A DNA stretch of 20,423 nucleotides, from assembly GCA_964590945.1 (NCBI GenBank), contig CAZPXF010000037.1, positions 1 to 20,423 on the forward strand. Direction: 5' to 3'. Shown here one piece after another: positions 8,567 through 16,241 of the stretch; positions within the stretch are counted from its first letter, which is position 1; every line of letters begins with the position of its first letter. A program made the position numbers and the translations under genes. The DNA comes from CAZPXF01 sp964590945. GTDB taxonomy: Bacteria; Bacillota; Clostridia; Lachnospirales; Lachnospiraceae. The notes under the pieces were generated by a model. It had not been told where the DNA came from. It saw only the letters and a program-made list of their open reading frames with translations, and made no database searches.

Positions 8567-9300
8567 TGAAGTTTACTGATTTTTTTATAAGAGCCGGAGC
8601 AGTGCTATTAAAAATACTTTATCCGGACTGCTGTCCATTTTGCGGAAGTACACGTATTCCAGGCGACGGGATCTGTCCGGCGTGCCGTGCCGTGATTGTT
8701 GAAACAGAAGAACCGCTGTGCAAAAGGTGCGGAAAGCCGGTTGCGGAGAAGGAGCAGGAGTACTGTCATGATTGCCGGAATAGAAAGGATGCAGCCTTTG
8801 AAGCAGGACGCAGTCTTTGGCTGCACCGCAGGCCGGTGAGCGATGCGGTATACCGGCTGAAATACCGGGGATGCAGATGCTATGCAAAGATTTTCGCGTG
8901 GGAAATGTGGAGAAGATTTGAATGGCAGATATCCCGATGGGGGATCGACGTGCTGGTTCCGGTTCCGATCCATAAAAAGCGGAGAATGCTAAGAGGATAT
9001 AATCAGGCGGAGCTTCTTGCGGAGGCCTTGTCGGAATTTTCCGGGATCCCTGTGGAAATGGATTTGGTGGTGCGTACAAAAAATACAAATGCGCAGAAAA
9101 TGATTTCCGGGAGAAAAAGAAGCGAGAATCTGCAGAGAGCTTTTTCTGCTTCCGGGGCAGGAGAAAAATATGAAAATGCACTGATTATTGATGATATTTA
9201 TACAACAGGCAGTACAATCCAGGCGGTTGCAGAACAACTGCGCCTGTGCGGCGTTAAAAAGGTATACTTTATGACAATAAGTATTGGACAAGGTTTTTGA
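8566..9300 (+). CDS. comF: ComF family protein (ComFC-like phosphoribosyltransferase)
   Basis: ComFC-type proteins are cytosolic and needed for DNA uptake in transformable Firmicutes, and they also occur widely in species not known to be competent. The 244 residues begin with a cysteine-rich zinc module: C22/C23/C26, C37/C40, C52/C55 and C67/C70. The phosphoribosyltransferase fold follows, with RGYNQAE at 143-149 and the PRPP-binding motif ALIIDDIYTTGST at 205-217. The chosen ATG has no clear ribosome site. It overlaps the stop of a six-codon upstream frame (TAATG), which may supply coupling. No comFA helicase gene is next to it, so it stands alone after recD2. A role in DNA uptake or recombination is inferred from family and neighbour. 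Enzymatic activity is not established from sequence. Confidence 0.9.
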   Translation: MKFTDFFIRAGAVLLKILYPDCCPFCGSTRIPGDGICPACRAVIVETEEPLCKRCGKPVAEKEQEYCHDCRNRKDAAFEAGRSLWLHRRPVSDAVYRLKYRGCRCYAKIFAWEMWRRFEWQISRWGIDVLVPVPIHKKRRMLRGYNQAELLAEALSEFSGIPVEMDLVVRTKNTNAQKMISGRKRSENLQRAFSASGAGEKYENALIIDDIYTTGSTIQAVAEQLRLCGVKKVYFMTISIGQGF

Positions 9301-9313
9301 AGTTTGGTATACT
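9285..9313 (+). promoter_or_regulatory. Strong promoter for the c-di-AMP operon
   Basis: TGGACA (9285-9290, five of six) and TATACT (9308-9313, five of six) are 17 bp apart, and TG at 9305-9306 makes an extended -10. The -35 lies inside the last codons of comF. Transcription would start near 9320, ahead of the gene at 9358. Confidence 0.7.
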
Positions 9314-9357
9314 GAATAGAGTTTAATTTGGGATAGTATGTGCGTCGAGGTGTTAAT

Positions 9358-9762
9358 ATGTTAGATGAAAGAAAAATCAGATTGATGAAGGATCTCGCTG
9401 TGTATGAATCCGGGGAGGGAGCGGAAGAGCTTCGGATTTGTGAATACTACCGCTCCGATTATGTCAGTGTGAATTGCATTTCCGGAGGAATATGGGTTAC
9501 AGTCGGCTACCTCCTGCTGTTAGGTCTGATTGGACTTTGTACGATGGATTATTTTATGGATCGTTTTACTATGCAGGCGGTTGCCCTGATCGTGGTGGGG
9601 GTTATAGCCGGTTATGTTGGATTGATCGTACTTTATACAGTTACCATGCATGTATATTATGGAAGGAAATACGATAAGGCAAGAGAGGGTGCCAGACATT
9701 ATAAATACAGGCTGATGAAGCTAGGAGAAATGTACAAAAAAGGAGAAAAGTCAAATGGATAG
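9358..9762 (+). CDS. Small two-helix membrane protein of unknown function
   Basis: I do not recognise this family. From ATG 9358 it is 134 residues. A charged cytosolic N-terminus (about 1-42) is followed by two hydrophobic segments (about 43-63 and 72-98) and a basic, lysine- and tyrosine-rich C-terminus (about 101-134). This suggests a hairpin membrane protein with both ends in the cytosol. The start is chosen because GAGG at 9347-9350 is 7 nt upstream; the in-frame GTG at 9340 has no ribosome site. It is the first gene after an extended -10 promoter and overlaps the next membrane gene by 8 bp (9755-9762). It is probably translationally coupled to that gene and cotranscribed with cdaA. A partner role with the following membrane protein is inference. 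Confidence 0.8.
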   Translation: MLDERKIRLMKDLAVYESGEGAEELRICEYYRSDYVSVNCISGGIWVTVGYLLLLGLIGLCTMDYFMDRFTMQAVALIVVGVIAGYVGLIVLYTVTMHVYYGRKYDKAREGARHYKYRLMKLGEMYKKGEKSNG

Positions 9763-10654
9763 TTTATTGGAACTAAGAGAAAAGGCTCAGCAGATCTATG
9801 CAGAGTATTCCAGAATCATTGACAGGGTATGGCGTTTTGTTATAAATGTTCTGGTCTTTTTTATGATTCAGTCAAAATTAGGATACATGACAAGTATTTC
9901 AAAGGGGATCATATCGCTTGCGGTTGCAGTGATCTGTACATTCCTTCCGCCGGTCTGCACATGTATTGCGGCGGCTGTATTGATCCTGATCCAGCTTTCG
10001 GCGGCATCATTGGGGGTCATGATCATTACACTGATCGTTTTCGCTCTGGTGTTTATCTTTTATCTGAGATTTACTGCGAATCAGTCCCTTGTTTTGGTGC
10101 TGACCGTAGTGGCGCTTGCCCTGAATATTCCGGTTTTGGTTCCTGTAGTGGCGGGACTTGCCGGCGGGCCTGTGACGATCATTCCGCTGATCTGCGGCAC
10201 GATTGTCTATTATGTGCTTCACAGCGCGGTGGATTTTATATCCGGAATCGGCGAAGATGACGGAATGCTTACTATCTTAACGGATTTTGCCAGGACGTCT
10301 CTCCAGAACAGAGAGATGATCGTTGCAATCATCGGAATTGTGTTGGGCGTTATGATCGTATATGTTATTAAGAGAATGTCCTTTCCTTATTCATGGCAGG
10401 CAGCAATCGTGGTTGGAACAATTATTTCTGTAATTGTATTTATTGCAGGCGACGTTGGATTTCACGGCGGAAGTATTATCATCAGCGCTGTGCTTGCGGT
10501 CGTAGTCGGACTTTTGATCCAGTTTATGATCTTTAACGTGGATTATTCCAGAACAGAGCAGGTACAGTTTGAGGACGATGAGTATTATTATTATGTCAAG
10601 GCGGTTCCGAAGAACATTGCCGGGGCAAAAAGCAGAACAAGCAGAAAGAAGTAG
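9755..10654 (+). CDS. Polytopic membrane protein of unknown function
   Basis: The 299 residues contain about eight or nine hydrophobic segments: roughly 24-43, 50-66, 68-85, 86-105, 111-133, 137-158, 187-206, 216-232 and 238-260. A short amphipathic N-terminus precedes them. A cytosolic tail holds an acidic-aromatic patch (DDEYYYY at 274-280) and a basic end. I see no ABC, transporter or enzyme motif, so no function is assigned. AAAGGAG about 9 nt upstream marks the start, and the gene overlaps the preceding small membrane gene by 8 bp. It lies 41 bp before cdaA in the same apparent operon. It may work with CdaA/CdaR at the membrane, but that rests on position only. Confidence 0.82.
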   Translation: MDSLLELREKAQQIYAEYSRIIDRVWRFVINVLVFFMIQSKLGYMTSISKGIISLAVAVICTFLPPVCTCIAAAVLILIQLSAASLGVMIITLIVFALVFIFYLRFTANQSLVLVLTVVALALNIPVLVPVVAGLAGGPVTIIPLICGTIVYYVLHSAVDFISGIGEDDGMLTILTDFARTSLQNREMIVAIIGIVLGVMIVYVIKRMSFPYSWQAAIVVGTIISVIVFIAGDVGFHGGSIIISAVLAVVVGLLIQFMIFNVDYSRTEQVQFEDDEYYYYVKAVPKNIAGAKSRTSRKK

Positions 10655-10695
10655 AATGATTATCCGGGAATTGAAAGAACAGGGGGTGAATGATG

Positions 10696-11580
10696 ATGAA
10701 AGCTTTGGTTTTAAAATATCTGCATCAATATTTGGATAGAATTTATATTCCAAGAATATCTGTAACAGATGTTTTGGAAATCATCATTATTGCATTTCTT
10801 GTTTACCAGCTCATGATATGGATCAAGAACACGAAAGCCTGGATGCTGTTAAAGGGTCTTACTGTTCTTGTTGTGTTTATTTTTGTTGCTGCGATCCTGC
10901 AGATGAATACGATTTTGTGGATCGCGAAAAATTCAATCTCTGTTCTTGCGATCGCAGCGATCGTGGTCTTTCATCCGGAGCTTCGGAGGGCTCTTGAGAA
11001 GCTCGGGGAGAAGAATTTCCTTTTATCGATGGTATCCTTTGATAAATCGAAGACAGATGAGCGGTTCTCAGAAAATACGGAAGAGGCGCTGATCGAAGCG
11101 TGTTTTCAGATGGGTGCTGTAAAGACAGGGGCGCTCATAGTTATTGAACGAGCCATCCGCCTTTATGAATATGAGACGACAGGAATAGAATTAGACAGTC
11201 TGATATCGGCCCAGCTTTTGATCAATATTTTTGAACATAACACACCGTTGCATGATGGCGCAATCATTGTCCGCGGGGATCGGATCGTTTCTGCAACATG
11301 TTATCTGCCGTTGTCTGAGAACATGAGTCTCAGCAAAGCGCTTGGCACAAGGCACAGGGCAGCCGTCGGAATCAGTGAGGTAAGCGACAGCCTGACGCTC
11401 ATAGTTTCGGAGGAGACAGGCTATGTGTCGATCGCAGAGGGTGGAAAGATTACAAGGAACGTTTCCAGAGAACAGTTAAAGAGACGTCTGGACGATTTGA
11501 GGATCCACAGTAATAAGGAGACCAGTCGCCTGGATAAATGGAAAGGGTGGTTCAGACATGAGAAAAAGACTGGCAAATAA
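10696..11580 (+). CDS. cdaA: Diadenylate cyclase CdaA (c-di-AMP synthase)
   Basis: CdaA is the membrane-bound enzyme that condenses two ATP into cyclic di-AMP, which controls potassium and osmolyte uptake and cell-wall homeostasis. From ATG 10696 it has 294 residues. Three transmembrane helices lie at about 26-43, 52-70 and 73-92, followed by the DisA_N cyclase domain. That domain has the DGA motif at 187-189 (PLHDGAIIV) and the RHR motif at 219-221 (LGTRHRAAVG), both essential for catalysis. Three consecutive ATGs occur at 10690, 10693 and 10696. AGGGGGTG at 10681-10688 is best spaced for 10696. It overlaps cdaR by 23 bp, indicating translational coupling. All active-site motifs are intact. 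Confidence 0.96.
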   Translation: MKALVLKYLHQYLDRIYIPRISVTDVLEIIIIAFLVYQLMIWIKNTKAWMLLKGLTVLVVFIFVAAILQMNTILWIAKNSISVLAIAAIVVFHPELRRALEKLGEKNFLLSMVSFDKSKTDERFSENTEEALIEACFQMGAVKTGALIVIERAIRLYEYETTGIELDSLISAQLLINIFEHNTPLHDGAIIVRGDRIVSATCYLPLSENMSLSKALGTRHRAAVGISEVSDSLTLIVSEETGYVSIAEGGKITRNVSREQLKRRLDDLRIHSNKETSRLDKWKGWFRHEKKTGK

Positions 11581-12802
11581 CGCTGAGCTGAAGATCGCTT
11601 CAGTAGTATTTGCAGTGCTTCTCTGGCTGATTGTTGTGAATGTTGCTGATCCGACTGTGACAAAGACATACACCGGGATCGATGTAGAAATTACAGACAC
11701 TGATGTTATCACAAACAATGGCAAGACATATGACAGAGTTGGAGAATCGAAGACTGTGAGCGTGACGGTTACTGCTAAGCGTTCGGATGCTGAAGCTATA
11801 AAAGCAGATAATATTCATGCAGTTGCAAGCATGAAGAATCTTATGGAAGGATATCTGATTCCGATTGATATAACAATTGATGGCTTTGAGGGAGTTTATC
11901 AGTCTGCGGAAGTAAATCCTGTCAATATTCAGGTGAGTATTGAGGACACGGCAAGCAATAAGTTTCCGATTACTGTTGTTACAGATGGAGATGTTCAGGA
12001 TGGATATATGATCGGGGAGGCTGCGGCGAAACCGGCTGCGATTACGATCAGCGGCGCGAAATCTGTGATAAATAATATCAGCAGAGTTGTGGCGAAAGTT
12101 GATGTATCCGGGTATACGGAAGATACAACGATTGCCGGAGACCTGATCGTTTACAGTAAGGATGACAGTATTGTTGACCAGACACAGCTCACAACCAATC
12201 TTGGATCAGGCGGCGTACAGGTAAAGGTGGATATGTATACGGCGAAGGATGTTCCGATTGAATTTTCAACTTCGGGCAGACCGGAATCCGGCTATGTGTG
12301 TTCCGAGATCCTGTGTGAACCGGTGTCAATCCAGGTGGCGGGAGAAGAGGATGTCATGGGAGAACTGGAATCCATCCGGATTCCGTCAAGTGCACTGAAT
12401 ATCAGCGGCGCGAATTCCTCTGTTGAAAAGACGATCGATATTTCAAAGTATCTTCCGGAGTCACTTGTGCTGGTGGATGATACTACAAAGAATATAGCGG
12501 TGACTGCAGTGATTGAGCGTATGGGAACGAAAACAATATCTATTCCAAGCGGATCTGTTATTATCAATAATGTTCCGCGGGGTCTGACAGCATCTTTCAA
12601 ATCAGGCGACGATGTGATGCTGAACTTTACCGGTTCAAGAGAGGTGCTCGAGGATCTGACAGAGGATAAAATATCTGCATCCGTGGATCTCAGTGAATAT
12701 AAGGAAAAAGGTTCTTATAAAGTTCCTGTCAAGGTAGAGATGCCGGAAGGCTGCGAACTCTCAGAGGACGTGGAATTGACGGTTGTTTTGTCCGGGGAGT
12801 AA
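11558..12802 (+). CDS. cdaR: YbbR-domain protein CdaR, regulator of CdaA
   Basis: CdaR is an extracytoplasmic, membrane-anchored partner that modulates CdaA. The 414 residues start with a basic N-terminus and a single transmembrane helix at about 13-30. About four YbbR beta-rich repeats follow outside the cell, roughly at 45-127, 137-225, 230-317 and 325-411. The recurrent pattern of each repeat ends in short strands such as VNIQV, VQVKV and NIAVTAV. The gene overlaps cdaA by 23 bp, the classic cdaA-cdaR arrangement. Unlike the cdaA-cdaR-glmM operon of many Firmicutes, the next gene is an HPr-like carrier 7 bp downstream. Confidence in family and pairing is high. The exact repeat boundaries are estimates. 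Confidence 0.93.
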   Translation: MRKRLANNAELKIASVVFAVLLWLIVVNVADPTVTKTYTGIDVEITDTDVITNNGKTYDRVGESKTVSVTVTAKRSDAEAIKADNIHAVASMKNLMEGYLIPIDITIDGFEGVYQSAEVNPVNIQVSIEDTASNKFPITVVTDGDVQDGYMIGEAAAKPAAITISGAKSVINNISRVVAKVDVSGYTEDTTIAGDLIVYSKDDSIVDQTQLTTNLGSGGVQVKVDMYTAKDVPIEFSTSGRPESGYVCSEILCEPVSIQVAGEEDVMGELESIRIPSSALNISGANSSVEKTIDISKYLPESLVLVDDTTKNIAVTAVIERMGTKTISIPSGSVIINNVPRGLTASFKSGDDVMLNFTGSREVLEDLTEDKISASVDLSEYKEKGSYKVPVKVEMPEGCELSEDVELTVVLSGE

Positions 12803-12809
12803 ATATGTT

Positions 12810-13073
12810 ATGAGGAAACAAAAAATTATAATACAAAATCTTACGGGTTTGCATTTAAAGCCGGCGGGGGTTTTATATGAGACTGCCGTGCAGTATAAGA
12901 GCAGCATAACGTTCCGTGTGAGAGATACGCGTGCAAATGCAAAAAGCATTTTGAGCGTGCTTGGGGCATGTGTTAAAAATGGCGATGAGATCGAGCTGGA
13001 ATGTGAGGGGGAAGATGAGGATGAGGCGTTGGAGGCTCTTGTCCGAATCATAGAAAACAGATTAGGAGAATGA
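12810..13073 (+). CDS. HPr-like phosphocarrier protein
   Basis: HPr proteins pass phosphate from enzyme I to PTS sugar transporters. In Firmicutes they are also phosphorylated on Ser46 by HPr kinase to control carbon catabolite repression. This 87-residue protein keeps the full HPr length and fold pattern. The active-site histidine falls exactly at H15 (TGLHLKPAG) and the regulatory serine at S46 (AKSILSVLGACV). Position 17 is lysine instead of the usual arginine. The start is ATG 12810, with GGGGAG at 12794-12799 inside the end of cdaR, 7 bp after its stop. A longer TTG-started frame has no support. Its stop overlaps an ATG of the next gene. No ptsI is present, so it could be the main HPr or a dedicated regulatory paralogue. 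That cannot be told from the window. Confidence 0.9.
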   Translation: MRKQKIIIQNLTGLHLKPAGVLYETAVQYKSSITFRVRDTRANAKSILSVLGACVKNGDEIELECEGEDEDEALEALVRIIENRLGE

Positions 13074-13075
13074 AA

Positions 13076-13993
13076 ATGTCTAAGGCAGCACTTGTGATTA
13101 TGGCGGCTGGAATCGGAAGCCGCTTTGGAGGTGGAATTAAACAGCTTGCGCCGGTTGGCCCAAATGGTGAGATCATTATGGACTATTCTATTTATGATGC
13201 AATGGAAGCCGGATTTGACAAGGTGGTTTTTGTGATCCGAAAGGATATAGAAAAGGAATTTCGCTCTGTTATCGGAGAGCGGATCGAAAAGGTTATCGCC
13301 ACAGAGTATGTTTTTCAGGAGCTGGATGATATTCCGGCAAAATATAAAAAGAGGTTTGCTGCGCGCACGAAGCCGTGGGGAACCGGGCAGGCTATTCTCT
13401 GCTGTAAAGATGCAGTAAAGGAGCCGTTTTTGATCATCAATGCAGATGATTATTATGGAAAGGAAGCATACAGAAAGGCGTTCAAAGAATTGACGGCGGA
13501 GCGTAAGGAGTCCGGTATGATCCAGCTCAGTATGGTCGGCTTTGTTCTTAAAAATACTCTGAGTGAAAATGGTACAGTTACACGCGGAGTGTGCCGGATG
13601 GATGAGGCGCGTATGCTTCGGGAGATCAAAGAGACCTATGAAATAGGAAGGAAAGGCGATCATGCGGTCGGCCTGCAGGACGGACGCGAAGTAGAATTGC
13701 CTTTGAATGCGGTGGTTTCCATGAATATGTGGGGGGTTTACCCGGAATTTTTCGGGATTCTGGAGGAAGGATTTATCAGGTTTTTGGATAGTCTTACCGA
13801 AGAGGAATTGAAAAAGGAGTATTTGCTTCCGACAATCATAGGCAACCTGCTGGGAGAGGGAATGGCTGAGGTGAAGGTGCTGAAATCTCGTGACCAATGG
13901 TTTGGAGTGACTTATATGGAGGATAAAGAGAGTGTAATAGCTTCTATCCGGAATCTGATTGAGGAAGGCGCTTATCCGCATAGTTTATATTAA
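13076..13993 (+). CDS. Sugar-phosphate-type nucleotidyltransferase
   Basis: This 305-residue protein has the NTP_transferase (Rossmann-like) fold. It would transfer a nucleotide from NTP to a sugar-1-phosphate or similar phosphate, making an activated precursor. The signature loop MAAGIGSRFGGGIKQLAPVG is at residues 9-28, WGTGQA at 101-106, and the metal-binding NADDYYG at 122-128. Substrate and nucleotide cannot be assigned. AGGAG at 13064-13068 is 7 nt from ATG 13076. The in-frame ATG at 13070, which overlaps the HPr stop as ATGA, is 1 nt from it and less likely. It is the last gene of the c-di-AMP operon and is followed by a terminator. It occupies the neighbourhood where glmM usually lies, hinting at a role in envelope sugar precursors. 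Confidence 0.85.
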   Translation: MSKAALVIMAAGIGSRFGGGIKQLAPVGPNGEIIMDYSIYDAMEAGFDKVVFVIRKDIEKEFRSVIGERIEKVIATEYVFQELDDIPAKYKKRFAARTKPWGTGQAILCCKDAVKEPFLIINADDYYGKEAYRKAFKELTAERKESGMIQLSMVGFVLKNTLSENGTVTRGVCRMDEARMLREIKETYEIGRKGDHAVGLQDGREVELPLNAVVSMNMWGVYPEFFGILEEGFIRFLDSLTEEELKKEYLLPTIIGNLLGEGMAEVKVLKSRDQWFGVTYMEDKESVIASIRNLIEEGAYPHSLY

Positions 13994-13997
13994 AGGA

Positions 13998-14044
13998 GAA
14001 AAAGAGGGGGCGCTGTATTTTGGCGGACCTTCTCTTTTTCGCTT
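13998..14044. terminator. Intrinsic terminator closing the c-di-AMP operon
   Basis: GAAAAAGAG (13998-14006) pairs perfectly with CTCTTTTTC (14032-14040). The stem continues with weaker G-T and G-C pairs toward a loop near 14014-14022. The T-rich right arm and following GCTTTC give the termination signal. The A-rich left arm makes it plausible in both directions. It lies just after the stop at 13993. Confidence 0.7.
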
Positions 14045-14082
14045 TCACAAAATAAAAAGTTTTTCGGGAGGCAGTAAATAGC

Positions 14083-15522
14083 ATGAAAAGCACACGAAAA
14101 AAAACAAAACATAACAGAAAAAAAGGCACAGCTGATAAGAAAAAACGGATTATCATAGTAGTGTGCGTTATTGTTATACTTGGCTGCGGAACGGCACTCT
14201 TTTTCGCAAACCGCTTTTTGGGCGGCTCAGACGAGGTGGTTCCGGTGAGCAGTGTTGCATCCATCATGGGCATTGGCAGCGGATCGGGCAGTCAGAACAG
14301 ATATGCGGGAGTGATCGAAAGCCAGAAGAAATGGACGGCCAGGAAGGATTCTTCGAGAAATATAAAGAAAGTTTATGTGGAAGAAGGGGACGAGGTTAAG
14401 ATCGGAGACAAGCTTTTCAAATACGATGAATCTTCGATGGAAGAGCAGTTGGCAGAGGCTAAGATTGAACTGCAGCAGTACGATATTGATATTGCAGATT
14501 TAAAAAGTCAGGTAAAGGAGCTGGAAAAAGAGAAAGCAACAGCTGCCTCATCAGATAAACTATCCTATACGCTCCAGATCCAGTCTGCTCAGAACGATAT
14601 AAAAAAGAATGAATATGAAAAGAAGCAGAAACAGAAAGAGATCACCAAGATGGAGAAAAGTAAGGGAGATACAACTGTTGTGAGCGAACTCGCCGGTGTT
14701 GTCACAAAGGTGAACAGTTATACTAACAGCGATGGGGATGCCGAAGATGGAGAGTCTGTCGACAGCAGTTCAGATTCCGACGAGGATCTGATCACGATCA
14801 CAGGAGTTGGAAATTATCGCGTGAAATGTAAGATCAATGAGCAGAATTACAGCGATATTACAGAGGGTGATCCTATGCTGGTGCATTCCAGAGTGGATGA
14901 AGATCTGGTCTGGAAAGGGACGATCAGCTCCATTGACACCGGGAATGAGGCTGAAAGTGGCAGCGAGGAAGAAGACGTAGAGATGGAAGATTCGGAGGAT
15001 GATATGACGTCGTCCAGTTCCTATACATTTTATGTGGATCTGGACAGCTCGGATAATCTGCTTCTCGGACAGCATGTATATGTTGAGCCGGATAACGGTC
15101 AATCTGCTGAAAAGGAAGGCGTATGGCTGGATGAGGCCTATATTTGCGATGTGGATGGAGACGCGTATGTATGGGCGGATAACGGCAAAGGAAGACTGAC
15201 GAAAAAAACGGTTGTATTGGGTGACTATGATGAAGAATTGTTTCAATATGAGATTGCGGCCGGTCTGACATTGGAGGACAAGGTTTCATATCCAGATGAT
15301 TCATATAAGGAAGGTATGAAGACGGAAGAAGAAGATTATAGTGACGACGGAGAGGACGGCGATCTGGAAGAGGACGGGAGCTATGAGGACGATTCTGCGG
15401 ACGGAGAGTGGGATGAAGAAGAATTCCCTGAGGAGTCGTATGAAGAGGATTTCAGCGATGGTCTGGAAGAGGGATTGGAGAATTCCGAAGGTTTTGAAGT
15501 GGATAACGGAGAAGGTGAATAG
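14083..15522 (+). CDS. Membrane-fusion adaptor A (HlyD/MacA-like) with acidic C-terminal tail
   Basis: This 479-residue protein resembles the adaptor subunits of MacB-type ABC exporters. After a very basic cytosolic N-terminus it has one transmembrane helix (about 23-43). A barrel-sandwich half (about 75-115) with KKVYVEEGDEVKIGDKLFKYD is followed by a coiled-coil hairpin (about 116-195). The second half (about 197-245, ELAGVVTKV) and a beta domain (about 315-405) follow. Odd features are acidic/serine insertions at about 214-235 and 288-312, and a strongly acidic C-terminal tail at about 412-479, nearly all D, E, S, G and Y. GGGAGG at 14066-14071 marks the start. It is followed 2 bp later by the ATPase. 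It would connect the permease to an extracellular function. Gram-positive cells have no outer-membrane channel, so the precise role is open. Confidence 0.85.
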   Translation: MKSTRKKTKHNRKKGTADKKKRIIIVVCVIVILGCGTALFFANRFLGGSDEVVPVSSVASIMGIGSGSGSQNRYAGVIESQKKWTARKDSSRNIKKVYVEEGDEVKIGDKLFKYDESSMEEQLAEAKIELQQYDIDIADLKSQVKELEKEKATAASSDKLSYTLQIQSAQNDIKKNEYEKKQKQKEITKMEKSKGDTTVVSELAGVVTKVNSYTNSDGDAEDGESVDSSSDSDEDLITITGVGNYRVKCKINEQNYSDITEGDPMLVHSRVDEDLVWKGTISSIDTGNEAESGSEEEDVEMEDSEDDMTSSSSYTFYVDLDSSDNLLLGQHVYVEPDNGQSAEKEGVWLDEAYICDVDGDAYVWADNGKGRLTKKTVVLGDYDEELFQYEIAAGLTLEDKVSYPDDSYKEGMKTEEEDYSDDGEDGDLEEDGSYEDDSADGEWDEEEFPEESYEEDFSDGLEEGLENSEGFEVDNGEGE

Positions 15523-15524
15523 AA

Positions 15525-16241
15525 ATGATTCTTGAATTAAAGCAGGTCAGTAAGGACTATGCTCAGGATAAAGAGCCTGTACATGTGCTGCATGAAATCA
15601 ATTTTTCTATGGAAAAGGGCGAATATGTAGCGATCATGGGGCCGTCCGGATCCGGAAAGACGACGCTTATGAATATTATCGGATGTCTGGATCAGGCTAC
15701 AGAGGGAGAATATTATCTGGATGATATTGATATCGGTGAATGCTCGGATAATCAGCTTGCCGATATCAGATTAGAGAAAATTGGTTTTGTATTTCAGAAT
15801 TTCGAGCTGCTTCCAAGACAGACAGCGGTTCAGAATGTCGAAATTCCATTGACCTATGCGGGTATCCCGCCGAAGGAACGCCGCGCGGTTGCCATAGAAG
15901 CGCTGGAGAGGATGGGACTTGGGGATAGAGTGAATTTTAAAGTCACCAGGCTCTCCGGAGGACAGAAACAGAGGGTGGCGATTGCGAGAGCTATTGTGAA
16001 TCATCCTCAGATCCTGCTTGCAGATGAGCCGACAGGCGCATTAGATTCTAAATCAGGAGAGCAGATCATGAATCTGTTTCGGGAACTGAACGATGAAGGC
16101 GTAACGATCTTAATGATCACTCATGACCGTGAGGTTGCAGAACATGCGGATCGTATTGTAACGATCCGGGATGGAATTTTGAAATCCATGGAGGATGATA
16201 AGTATGCAGAAGCAGAAGACTGCGAGGAAGATGAAGCGTAA
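15525..16241 (+). CDS. ABC transporter ATP-binding protein (MacB/LolD type)
   Basis: This 238-residue protein is the cytosolic motor of a MacB/FtsX-type exporter. Walker A GPSGSGKTT is at residues 39-47, the Q-loop at Q91, the signature LSGGQKQR at 143-150, Walker B ILLADEP at 163-169, and the switch histidine H200 (MITHD). The spacing LSGGQKQRVAIARAIVNHP is typical of the MacB/LolD clade. An acidic tail (about 221-238, rich in E and D) extends past the usual end; its coding region includes the ribosome site and start of the next gene. It follows adaptor A by 2 bp and overlaps adaptor B by 38 bp, so the four-gene set is tightly coupled. All catalytic residues are present. The substrate is unknown. 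Confidence 0.95.
   Translation: MILELKQVSKDYAQDKEPVHVLHEINFSMEKGEYVAIMGPSGSGKTTLMNIIGCLDQATEGEYYLDDIDIGECSDNQLADIRLEKIGFVFQNFELLPRQTAVQNVEIPLTYAGIPPKERRAVAIEALERMGLGDRVNFKVTRLSGGQKQRVAIARAIVNHPQILLADEPTGALDSKSGEQIMNLFRELNDEGVTILMITHDREVAEHADRIVTIRDGILKSMEDDKYAEAEDCEEDEA

Noticed and set aside
12783..12809. TTG start giving a nine-residue longer HPr
   Set aside because: It lies inside cdaR without a ribosome site and shifts H15 and S46 out of canonical register.
14041..14082. Promoter immediately before adaptor A
   Set aside because: TTCACA at 14044-14049 resembles a -35 but has no -10 at 16-18 bp. The promoter of the exporter genes is not identifiable by eye.
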